DNA of 64,000 nucleotides from positions 1 through 64,000 of the forward strand of contig CALMIR010000169.1 in assembly GCA_937864265.1 (NCBI GenBank), read 5' to 3'. Position numbers and translations under genes: made by a program. Under the pieces are notes generated by a model, which was not told the DNA's origin, did not search any database, and was given only the letters and a program-made list of their open reading frames with translations. Shown in pieces: positions 36,895 to 45,300 of this stretch (position 1 is the first letter of the stretch; every line of letters begins with the position of its first letter). This stretch comes from an uncultured Saprospirales bacterium. GTDB lineage: Bacteria; Bacteroidota; Bacteroidia; Chitinophagales; Saprospiraceae.

Positions 36895-37152
36895 ATGAAT
36901 CGAAAAATATTTTTCCCACTCGCGTTGGGCTTGTTAGCAGTGCTTTTTGCCTGCAAACAAAAAGCCTCGGCGACGCAATCGGCAACCGGATTTGCCAACG
37001 AAACCGACTACGTCTGCGGCATGAAAGTACAGGCGGATTACACCGATACCTGCCATTACAAAGGCAAGGTCTATGTCTTTTGCGGTGAATCCTGCAAGGA
37101 GGAGTTTCAGGCGAGCCCAGAGTCTTTTTTAAATAAACCAGCCAATCAATGA
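36895..37152 (+). CDS. YHS-domain lipoprotein
   Basis: 85 residues with a lipobox ending at Cys20 (VLFAC). The mature part is a single YHS domain: DYVCGMKVQ (Cys41), CHYKGKVYVFC (Cys53, Cys63), GESCKEEFQ (Cys67) and PESFL. YHS domains occur in copper/heavy-metal ATPases and metal-handling proteins and are thought to bind metals through these cysteines. Being a lipoprotein, it would act in the periplasm, at the inner or outer membrane. Its stop overlaps the next start by 4 nt (ATGA at 37149-37152), indicating coupled translation with the metal-binding/DJ-1 fusion. Confidence 0.85.
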   Translation: MNRKIFFPLALGLLAVLFACKQKASATQSATGFANETDYVCGMKVQADYTDTCHYKGKVYVFCGESCKEEFQASPESFLNKPANQ

Positions 37153-38264
37153 AACTGAAACTACCACTTGTCACTGTCCTGTTTTTTGCCATTTCCACGA
37201 CTTGGGCGAGCGCTCAGCAATCGCCTGCGAACGGCAAAAAGCCCATTACTTTTTTGTGTCCTCCCTGCAATTTGCCTTGCGACACGGTGCATTTTGACAA
37301 ACCGGGGTTTTGCCCAGTTTGTGCGATGAAGCTGTTTGCCTCGTACCCCGAATTTGCCAACAGACAAGGCGAACACGGCGATTTGTGTCGAAAAAAAGTG
37401 GCGGTCGTGCTGTTCCCTGGAGTTGAAATCATTGATTTTTCAGGTCCATGGGAAGTGTTCGGAGCTGCTGGAATGGAGGTTTTTTCGGTGGCGGCGAGCG
37501 ATACGATGCTCACTGCGAGCATGGGTTTAACAATGAAACCCGATTTCACTTTCGTCAATGCTCCGCAACCAGACATCATCCTTGTCCCCGGCGGCGGCGT
37601 TGACCCTTCGGACACAACGGTCGTGAACTGGATTGCCAGAACAAGCCAAAAATCGGCGCACACGATGTCGGTTTGCACTGGTGCATTTTTGCTTGCAGCA
37701 GGTGGGCTGTTGGACAACCTTACAGCGACAACGAATTTCCCCGCCATTGAGGCATTGAGGCGACAGTCGCCAACCACCACCGTAGTGGACAAAGTTCGAT
37801 TCGTGGACAACGGACGCATTATCACCTCGGCAGGCTTGTCGTCGGGCATTGATGCGGCGTTTCACTTGGTTTCGATTTACATTGGCAAAGCCCAAACCGC
37901 AAAATTGGCAATTGAACTCGAATACGACTGGCGCGATGCCGACCCTTTCGTACGAAGCCAGTTGGCAGACAGGTATGTGCAAGATTTTCTGAATGCCCTG
38001 ATTCCGTTCGACTACGAAATGACGGAATATGCGGGCAACCGAAACACTTGGTCGGTATCGGTAAAAGTCAAAACGGACCTGGAAAAGGAGGATTTTTTGC
38101 AACTGCTGGCAGCTCAGTTTGAGCAAGTTTCGGGTTGGGGACAAAAACGGAAAAGCAAGAAATGGCAATTTTCAGATTCTGGCGAAAATTGGCGGAGCAC
38201 TCTGGTCTATGAACAATCCAGCAGTACCGAATATTTACTCACACTTAAAATTGTTAAAAAATGA
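37149..38264 (+). CDS. Exported heavy-metal-binding / DJ-1-PfpI (GlxA-like) fusion protein
   Basis: 371 residues. Signal peptide 1-22, then a Cys-rich module (Cys37, Cys40, Cys44, Cys55, Cys58; FLCPPCNLPC and GFCPVCAMKL) resembling the heavy-metal-binding domain found near copper ATPases. Residues about 83-260 are a DJ-1/PfpI class-I glutamine-amidotransferase-like fold with the conserved Glu102 (GPWEVF) and nucleophilic Cys176 (SVCTGAF). The final 90 residues are a separate domain of unknown type. Most DJ-1 relatives are cytoplasmic, so an exported fusion with a metal-binding head is unusual. It overlaps the upstream YHS gene and the downstream DJ-1 gene by 4 nt each. Confidence 0.85.
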   Translation: MKLKLPLVTVLFFAISTTWASAQQSPANGKKPITFLCPPCNLPCDTVHFDKPGFCPVCAMKLFASYPEFANRQGEHGDLCRKKVAVVLFPGVEIIDFSGPWEVFGAAGMEVFSVAASDTMLTASMGLTMKPDFTFVNAPQPDIILVPGGGVDPSDTTVVNWIARTSQKSAHTMSVCTGAFLLAAGGLLDNLTATTNFPAIEALRRQSPTTTVVDKVRFVDNGRIITSAGLSSGIDAAFHLVSIYIGKAQTAKLAIELEYDWRDADPFVRSQLADRYVQDFLNALIPFDYEMTEYAGNRNTWSVSVKVKTDLEKEDFLQLLAAQFEQVSGWGQKRKSKKWQFSDSGENWRSTLVYEQSSSTEYLLTLKIVKK

Positions 38265-39136
38265 AAAAATACCTTTCGGCGATACTTTTTGCCTTGGCAT
38301 TGACTGCCTGTAACAATCAGCCAGCAGTACAACAAGCCCCTGAAAAAGTATCCACCATCAGCCAAGAAGACAGCCTTAAAATAGCGGACGAAATAGAAAA
38401 TTTCAAACCCGAAAATCACAACAGTTCAATGGAGTTGATTTTCGGAAAGCCTAAGTTCGATATCCGAACCATTGGTATATTGGTCTATGACGGTGTGAAT
38501 GATTTAGACGTAATGGGGCCCCGATATGTTTTAGGTCAAGCCATGGGCGTTAAAACACAACTCATCGCCCTCAAAAAAGGAAACATCAAAACGGTCATGG
38601 GTGTGGAAATTGTACCTAATACGGTCATTGATTCTATAACTTCTTTGGACATTTTGATTATTCCAGGCGGTTTTACAGGTACTATTGAAGCAGCCTATAA
38701 CAAAGACCTGCACGAATGGATTAGAAAAATAGACCAGACGACCAAATATACCGGTGCTGTATGTACGGGTGTGTGGGTATTAGGCGCAACAGGGCTTTTG
38801 GAAAACAAAAAGGCTTCGACAAACTGGTACAGGGAGGAAGAGTTTTTGAAAAAATACAACGCCATACCCGCCAATGAACGATACACCCAAGACGGCAAAT
38901 ATTGGACCAGTGCAGGTGTGACGGCAGGCATGGATATGTCCTTGGCCATGATGAAGGATATTTTTGGCGATAAATACGCCCAAGCCATCATGCTAGACAT
39001 GGAGTACGACCCACACCCACCCATCGAAGGAGGAACGCCCGACAAGACAAATTGGGCTGTTAATTGGATGATGAAAGCCATGTACGACGGTGGCGTTAAC
39101 CCTTTGATTGACAGCCTTGAACGGAAAAATAAATAG
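38261..39136 (+). CDS. DJ-1/PfpI family lipoprotein with altered active site
   Basis: 291 residues with a lipobox at Cys17 (ALTAC). Residues about 68-265 form a DJ-1/PfpI fold close to that of the preceding protein: IGILVYDGVNDLDVMGP, IIPGGFTG, and the nucleophile motif GAVCTGVW with Cys168. The Glu that normally stabilises the reactive cysteine (GPxEVF in the upstream protein) is replaced by Tyr89 (GPRYVL). The cysteine is kept, so a changed chemistry or a binding role is possible. It is the last gene of the operon; after it the sequence turns into repeats and relics. Confidence 0.85.
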   Translation: MKKYLSAILFALALTACNNQPAVQQAPEKVSTISQEDSLKIADEIENFKPENHNSSMELIFGKPKFDIRTIGILVYDGVNDLDVMGPRYVLGQAMGVKTQLIALKKGNIKTVMGVEIVPNTVIDSITSLDILIIPGGFTGTIEAAYNKDLHEWIRKIDQTTKYTGAVCTGVWVLGATGLLENKKASTNWYREEEFLKKYNAIPANERYTQDGKYWTSAGVTAGMDMSLAMMKDIFGDKYAQAIMLDMEYDPHPPIEGGTPDKTNWAVNWMMKAMYDGGVNPLIDSLERKNK

Positions 39137-39140
39137 CAGG

Positions 39141-39371
39141 TAACAAAGCGTGGACTACATGGCGGTGAAAGCCCAACCCGCATCCCGATAAGTATTCGGG
39201 CAACGCTCGCCGTCACGTCGTCCATGCCTTCCTTAGAGGTCAAGCCGGGCGAAAGAGTCGTTGCCCACCGCGCATTGGCACATTTGCTTGCCCCACTTTA
39301 CCAACGCGACACCAAAACAAGCAAAAGAGCCATCTTTACACTTCAGCCGACCACATAGCCTGACGTTAGGC
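39141..39371. repeat. Long folded repeat, attC-like ends
   Basis: The element opens with TAACAAAGCG and closes with GACGTTAGGC, like the paired simple sites of integron attC/VCR elements. Inside, GTGGACTACATGGCG (about 39150) pairs imperfectly with CGCCGTCACGTCGTCCATGC (about 39209-39228), with a nested CCCGA/TCGGG hairpin (39184-39200). A second part has TTTGCTTG (about 39287) against CAAGCAAA (about 39323). At 231 nt it is longer than usual attC sites, and the inner fold could also be that of a Bacteroidota extragenic repeat. Confidence 0.4.
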
Positions 39372-39736
39372 CCAATTAGGGCACGACAGAAGGCCGTAGA
39401 AAACCTAAGCTAACGAGGAACATGTCTGAATTTAGACAATCTGTTAATCAACGGAATAGGAGCTGCTAGACAGAACACAGCTAGTAATATCTATACCTGA
39501 AACAGGAGGATATGTACGCTTCTATGAAGTGGAGCTAAACTGCTGTCACGGCATGTTGGATAAACAGTGTAGCGATGACAAGAGCGATGGGAAATGCGAA
39601 GCTCCAATATGAAAGGGTTTTTACAGCCGAAAACAGACCAACTCCAATTTTTATTATGTTTTAGAGTCTTCCGACCTTGTAATGAGACAATGTGTTTGTG
39701 GCTGTGATGTAGCTTGTTAACTAACCCAAGTTGCGA

Positions 39737-39952
39737 TCAAACAGACCTGCTCAAAGCATAGGCAAAAATGAACAGGACGATTTTTAAAATAAATCCCTGG
39801 GCAGTCACTGCATGGATTTTCCTTGGAAATAAGTTGGTGATTTCGGAGAAAGTTGTTTCAATCCTTTTGCGCATTACCTTTTTAAGGTAGCGCATAGCCG
39901 GGCCATCTTTCCTTTTTGAATTTGATTTTCGATTACCAATAACTTAGCCGAT
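39737..39952 (-). pseudogene. IS982-like transposase C-terminal relic
   Basis: Read on the minus strand the frame gives about 70 residues containing GPAMRYLKKVMRKRIETTFS and then EITNLFPRKIHAVTAQGFIL, ending in FIFAYALSRSV and a stop at 39737-39739. The RKRIET.FS..T block and the GF..KI end are typical for the C-terminus of IS982-family transposases. The upstream part is missing: a stop codon occurs at about 39950 and repeat sequence follows. It is a dead fragment. No terminal inverted repeat could be identified with confidence. Confidence 0.6.
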
Positions 39953-39958
39953 GCCGGT

Positions 39959-39976
39959 CCTGAGCGGAGTCGAAGG
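39959..39976. repeat. Short interspersed repeat
   Basis: CCTGAGCGGAGTCGAAGG (complement CCTTCGACTCCGCTCAGG) is a sequence I recall as a common extragenic repeat in Bacteroidota genomes. It separates the transposase relic from the DprA-like relic. Only one copy lies in this window. Confidence 0.45.
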
Positions 39977-40040
39977 CAGAAGGCAAAACAAAACAATAAA
40001 GACCTAATGAAAGGCTATGGCAACCAGCCGATAATCTTAA

Positions 40041-40286
40041 CCCCTGGCACGAGGATTAAAGGAAAAGGTTGAACCTGAATTTGTAAAACCATTAGAGCAA
40101 GGCAGACTGCTAATCATCACACCGTTTGACAAATCGGTAAAACGAGTAAGCAGCCAAAACGCACAGACACGCAATCAACTCATGACAACCCTTGCAGATC
40201 AAATCACCATCGGTTACGCAAGCCCAGGCGGACGGTTGGAAGAATTATTAAAAGGGATTGAGAAACCAATAAACAAAATCGTATAA
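40041..40286 (+). pseudogene. DprA/SMF-like C-terminal relic
   Basis: The plus-strand frame reads about 81 residues: EPEFVKPLEQGRLLIITPFD, then QNAQTRNQLMTTLADQITIG and YASPGGRLEELL, ending at a TAA at 40284-40286. The pattern 'GRLLI.SPF......R....A..RN.....LAD....A.A.PGG' belongs to DNA-processing/DprA-like Rossmann proteins found in defence and competence loci. The N-terminal part and start are absent; a stop lies directly before residue 1. It is a fragment of a larger gene lost in island rearrangement. Confidence 0.6.
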
Positions 40287-40339
40287 ACCAACTCATCAGC
40301 CACACATCCGTAGATTAGATTATACCCCAAAAAGCAAGC

Positions 40340-41371
40340 TTAGCGCAAGCCCCGTTTCTTCAAATTTTCCCGATAAATAGCCGCGTTTTGATTGTGTGCT
40401 TCCAGTGTTTTGGCAAAATTGTGCAGGCCGGAACCATCTCCTTTGGCACAAAAATAAACATAATCATGGCCTTCTGCATTGAGCACCGCGTCGATGCTGC
40501 CGATGGATGCCATGCTGATGGGGCCGGGAGGTAGGCCCTTGTACATATAGGTATTGTAAGGCGAATCGAAACGCGTGTGGTAGTAGGTGACCCGTGGGGT
40601 GTCAAAATCGCGGGTAGCGAATACAGCGGTTGGATCGGCTTGTAATAACATACCCACTTCAAGCCGATTCAGATAAACGCCAGCCATCCTGGGCTTCTCC
40701 GAGGCGACCAGGGTTTCTCTTTCCACGATAGAAGCCAGCGTATAGACTTCAGCGGGCGTCATGCCTTTGGCCTGTGCTTTTTTCAGGCGATTGTTTTTGC
40801 TCCAAAAGCGGTCGTGTTCCTGCGTCATGCGATCCATGAACTCCCGGGGCGTTGTATTCCAATAAAACTCGTAGGTATTTGGGATGAACAGGCTCATCAA
40901 GGTTTCCGAGGTGTAGCCCAATTCGCTGATGTAGCCAGTGTCTTGAAAAAGCGCCAGGAAATCCAGCGAGTCAGGCTCAATAAATCGGGCGACTTTGCCA
41001 GCCACGTCTTCCAATAACCTTTCATTGGTCAGCACCACATTGACCGGTGCTTGCGGGCCACCGCGCAGGTGTCGGATGAGATCGACCATGTTCCAGCCTG
41101 CCTTTATTTCATAGCGACCTGCCCGAACGGGGTCTTTTTTGTAGTTCATCCTTTGCGCTAATACCTCAAAAACGCCTTCATCTTTGATGATGCCCTTTGA
41201 CAATAACTGACTTTTCAGCGTGTTGTAATTGGTATTGCTCGGAATGAGGACATAATAGTCATCAAGCCCTCTTGGGACTTGTAATTGGCGATAGAATAAT
41301 TGGTAAGCAACTAGCCCGGCAATGACGAGTGCTAAGGCGATACCTACAGTAATGGTGGCGAAACGCTTCAT
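40340..41371 (-). CDS. mltG: Endolytic peptidoglycan transglycosylase MltG
   Basis: 343-residue inner-membrane protein with one N-terminal transmembrane helix (about 5-27) and a periplasmic YceG-like domain. The catalytic Glu217 sits in LASIVERET, followed by KPRMAGVYLNRLEVGMLLQADPT and the late DSPYNTYMYKGLPPGPI signature (287-303). MltG cuts nascent glycan strands and releases them from the synthase, so it sets strand length. It lies 3 bp after panB on the same strand and probably shares its transcript. This marks the return to conserved chromosomal sequence after the island. Confidence 0.95.
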   Translation of the reverse strand: MKRFATITVGIALALVIAGLVAYQLFYRQLQVPRGLDDYYVLIPSNTNYNTLKSQLLSKGIIKDEGVFEVLAQRMNYKKDPVRAGRYEIKAGWNMVDLIRHLRGGPQAPVNVVLTNERLLEDVAGKVARFIEPDSLDFLALFQDTGYISELGYTSETLMSLFIPNTYEFYWNTTPREFMDRMTQEHDRFWSKNNRLKKAQAKGMTPAEVYTLASIVERETLVASEKPRMAGVYLNRLEVGMLLQADPTAVFATRDFDTPRVTYYHTRFDSPYNTYMYKGLPPGPISMASIGSIDAVLNAEGHDYVYFCAKGDGSGLHNFAKTLEAHNQNAAIYRENLKKRGLR

Positions 41372-41374
41372 AAA

Positions 41375-42190
41375 TCAGTATTGTTCCTTTTCGCTGGGAA
41401 AATCCTTGTTTTTTACATCTTGAATATACGCTTCGGTGGCCTCTTTTATTTCACGATACAGGTCGAGATAGCGCCTTAAAAAACGCGGTTTGAAATCTTT
41501 GGTGATGCCCAACATATCGTGGGTGACCAATACTTGGCCATCCGCACCCGATCCAGCACCAATGCCAATCACAGGAATCCAAAGCCTTTCTGCGACTTCG
41601 CGGGCTAAATTGGCCGGAATTTTTTCCAACACAATGGCAAAACAGCCCAGTTCTTGTAAAAGTTCGGCGTCCTCCATCAGCTTTTGCGCTTCTGCTTCTT
41701 CCTTCGCCCGAACGGTGTAGGTGCCAAATTTGTAAATGGATTGCGGGGTAAGCCCTAAATGCCCCATTACCGGCACACCTGCTGATAGAATGCGTTTGAT
41801 GGAATCTTCCACTTCTTTGCCGCCTTCCAGCTTCACCGCATGAGCGCCCGCTTCTTTCATAATGCGGATGGTGGACTCCAGTGCTACCCTCGAACTGCCC
41901 TGGTAGTTGCCAAAAGGCAAATCAACCACCACCAGCGCCCTTTTAACCGCCCGAACAACCGATGAGGCATGGTAGATCATCTGATCCAAGGTGATGGGCA
42001 AGGTTGTTTCGTGTCCTGCCATGACGTTAGAAGCGGAATCGCCCACCAGTAAAATATCGATCCCGGCTTCGTCCAAAATACGCGCCATAGAAAAATCATA
42101 AGCGGTGAGCATGCTGATTTTTTCCCCTTGCGCTTTCATTTCGTGGAGAATATGTGTTGTAATCCGTTTTACATCCTTGTGTACTGACAT
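41375..42190 (-). CDS. panB: 3-methyl-2-oxobutanoate hydroxymethyltransferase (PanB)
   Basis: 271-residue TIM-barrel enzyme that transfers a hydroxymethyl group from 5,10-methylene-tetrahydrofolate to alpha-ketoisovalerate, the first committed step of pantothenate synthesis. Signature blocks are [58 protein letters not shown] and IGIGAG with the [11 protein letters not shown] segment. The normal length is about 265-275 residues. It is followed by mltG at 3 bp. No other pantothenate gene is in the window. Confidence 0.96.
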   Translation of the reverse strand: MSVHKDVKRITTHILHEMKAQGEKISMLTAYDFSMARILDEAGIDILLVGDSASNVMAGHETTLPITLDQMIYHASSVVRAVKRALVVVDLPFGNYQGSSRVALESTIRIMKEAGAHAVKLEGGKEVEDSIKRILSAGVPVMGHLGLTPQSIYKFGTYTVRAKEEAEAQKLMEDAELLQELGCFAIVLEKIPANLAREVAERLWIPVIGIGAGSGADGQVLVTHDMLGITKDFKPRFLRRYLDLYREIKEATEAYIQDVKNKDFPSEKEQY

Positions 42191-42378
42191 GGTGATCCAT
42201 TAAACTTCCGCCAGGGCGGGTGTTAAAAAAACGGCTGCAAGATACATAAATAAAGCATTTGTCCCGAATCCCATTTCGATTAGCATAACTCATAATTAAC
42301 CTTGTAGTAATAAGGAATTAACATAGCGTTTCTAGTTTTACCCACTTTATGTGTTCTCTTCATTGAATAATAAAAATT

Positions 42379-45300
42379 ATGAAAAAAAAATTACTTAATC
42401 TTTTCTTTTTAAGTGCTTTATATTGCACTTGCCTTTTTGGGCAAACTACGGGAGACCTCGCATTTACGGCCTTTAACGCGGATGGCGATGATGGTTTTGC
42501 CATGGTCACTTTTGTGGATTTAGCACCCAATACCAACATCCTTTTTCGCGATAGCGAATGGGATGGAACGGCATTTGGTACGGATGAGGGGCAGATGGAA
42601 TGGAATACGGGAACAGCAGTCATTCCAGCAGGTACGGTCATTACTTTTGATGACCTGAGCAGCGCTACACCTACGGTGAGCTACGGCGCTTTGTCCAACG
42701 TGGATATGGGCATCAGTTCTACTGCAGAAGGTATTTTTTGCTTTTTGGGGCTGGACACACAAACCCCTACCACCTTTTTGGCAGTAGTCGGCAATGCAGG
42801 GGTTGCTTCAGCATTTGGCACCCTGGACGGCACGGGTTTGGCAGAGGGCACTACTGCTATTGTACTGCCTTCTGGTGTGGATATTGCCGATTACATCGGA
42901 CCAAGAACGGGCTTGGATGCTAATGGCTATTTGCTGGCCTTGAATGATGTTGCCAACTATGTTACTCAGGACGACAGCGGCGATCAGCACAATGACGGCA
43001 TCGCGCCTGACCTGCCTTTCGATGTGACTCCTTTTGAAATCGCCAGTGGCGACGTTACCGCTCCAACTGCAACAAGCGCTACCGTTAACAGCGCCAGCCA
43101 GCTTACCGTTACTTTCAGCGAAGCGGTGGACGCAGCGGCGATGGATGGGGTGAATTCTGCCATTAATCCGGCGAATTATTCTTTTGACCCGGCTTTGAGT
43201 ATCAACAGTTTGACCTACGACGCACCGAGCAATAGTGTTTTGATAGAACATGCTGGTTTTGAAAACGGAACTCCTTATAGCTTGACGGTGAGCAATATAG
43301 CCGACCTTGCGGGAAATATCCAAACCAGTGCAGTGGTCTTTAGTCCTTTGGTTTACAACGATGCGCTTCCCAACTTGCGCATTACCGAAATCATGTACAA
43401 CCCACCTGCGGATGCTGATACCTTGGAATTCGTTGAAATCTGGAACTTCGGAACAGAAGCGGTTGCTTTGGGCGGATTGGTTTTCCGGGATTTGAATAAT
43501 GGTGGTACGGTAGATGATTTTGAATTTGTTTTCCCAGATCAAATGCTGGAGGCTGGTGCTGGTGTATTGCTGGCTACCGATGCGGTGGGCGCTACTGCTT
43601 TTTATGGTGTACCTTTCCTCGATTTGCCGGGTAATGGCAACTTGTTGAGCAATGGCGGGGAAACTTTTGATTTGCGCAATAGCGCTGGCGATCTGATTGA
43701 TGCGGTAACTTATGACGATGCTTCTCCTTGGCCTGCTGCTGCTGACGGCACAGGGCCTTCCATGGAATTGCTTGGCCTCGATTTCGATCAGAATGTAGGT
43801 AGTAGTTGGGTGGCATCGACCAATTTGGTGGGTGAAGTAAGTGCTATGCAGGTATTTGCCACTCCGGGTTCGTTTAGCCCGGTTACACTGGCTACTGTTT
43901 CCTTCGATGGCGACCACAGCACTTATTCGGAAAGTGATGGCACGATCAGTTTGCCAATCAATATCGTGAACAATAGCGGGTTGGGTACATTATCGGTAAG
44001 CGTACTAGCTGGAACAGCGGTTGAGGGCGATGATTTTGTATTGGGCAGCGCTGAAATTGACCTTTCCACCCTGCCTTTAGGAGACGTTACGGCTGACTTA
44101 ACACTTGATTTGAATGACGATGCTGCGGAAGACAATGCGGTTTGGGTAGCACTTGGGCTGAGTGGAGATAATGTACTGCTGGGCAGCGACGACCTGCACG
44201 TTGTTTACATGCTGGACGATGACAAGCCTGCCTTTTTGCCCAATGGCGATCTGGAATTGGCCTACACAGCCAGCTACCTGGTAGAAGATGGCGGTTCGGC
44301 GGAAATTGTGGCCTATGATCCGGCTAGTTTGAGCCTCTTTGTGGTCAACTCCATCAATTCCAAATTGCATGTCCTCGATTTTTCAGACCCAAGCAACATT
44401 CAAGAAACCAATGTGATTGATATGTTGGCTTATGGTTCTGGCATAACCAGTGTGGCTAGTAAAAACGGGATTGTTGCCGTTTCAGTGGTAGGCAATGATT
44501 TTGCCGATGGAAAGGTCGTGTTTTTTGATGCCAATGGTGTTTATCAAAACGAAGTAACTGTAGGCAACTTGCCCGACCATGTGAGCTTTACGCCAAATGG
44601 CAATTACCTGCTCACGGCCAATGAGGGCCAGCCCAACGACGATTATTCCATTGACCCGGAAGGCTCTGTATCTGTTATTGACCTGAGTGGCGGAGTGAGT
44701 GCATTGACGCAGGCTGCCGTTGCAACGCTGAATTTCAACGAATTTGACGACGATATCGACCAGTTGCGTGCCGAAGGCGTGCGAATTTTTGGGCCTGGCG
44801 CAAGCGTATCCCAAGATATGGAACCTGAATACCTGACTTATTCTGGCGACGGCACCACGGCGTATGCAACCTGCCAGGAAAACAACGCATTGGCTCTAGT
44901 CGATCTGGTGAATATGGAAATTACAGCTATTTTGCCGCTGGGCTACAAAGACCATCTGCTCCCAGAAAATGCTTTTGATGCCAGCGACCGCGCCGACACC
45001 ATCGTATTTGCCAACTGGCCAGTACTCGGTATGTATCAGCCCGATGGCATTTCCTGGTTTGAATCAAATGGAGGCGCTTATTTGATCACGGCCAATGAAG
45101 GCGATACCCGTGAATACAGCACTTTTGCAGAAGAGATCAGGGCTGGTGATCTGACCCTAGATCCAACGGCTTATCCAGATGCTGATATTTTGCAGGAAAA
45201 CCATGCTTTGGGCCGCCTTACCGTATCATCCGTAGATGGGGATACCGATAACGACGGGGACATAGATCAAATTTATCTGTACGGTGGTCGCTCATTTACC

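Larger units (their letters stand above)
39137..40339. other. 1.2-kb gene-free zone of repeats and mobile-element relics
   Basis: Between the DJ-1 lipoprotein and mltG there is no intact gene. In order it holds a folded repeat bounded by TAACAAAGC and ACGTTAGGC (39141-39371), an unexplained structured-looking stretch (39372-39720), the tail of an IS982-like transposase on the minus strand, a short interspersed repeat, and the tail of a DprA-like gene on the plus strand. This pattern marks repeated insertion and deletion at the island edge. Confidence 0.6.

Noticed and set aside
39184-39200. CCCGATAAGTATTCGGG as a separate operator
   Set aside because: It is the inner hairpin of the larger folded repeat and is of a kind common in extragenic repeats, so it is not listed separately.
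42808-43917. 369-residue open frame on the minus strand inside the large T9SS gene
   Set aside because: The plus-strand gene has a continuous multidomain protein with signal peptide and sorting domain. The antisense frame shows no family motif and low-complexity Arg/Ile-rich composition, as expected for a shadow frame.
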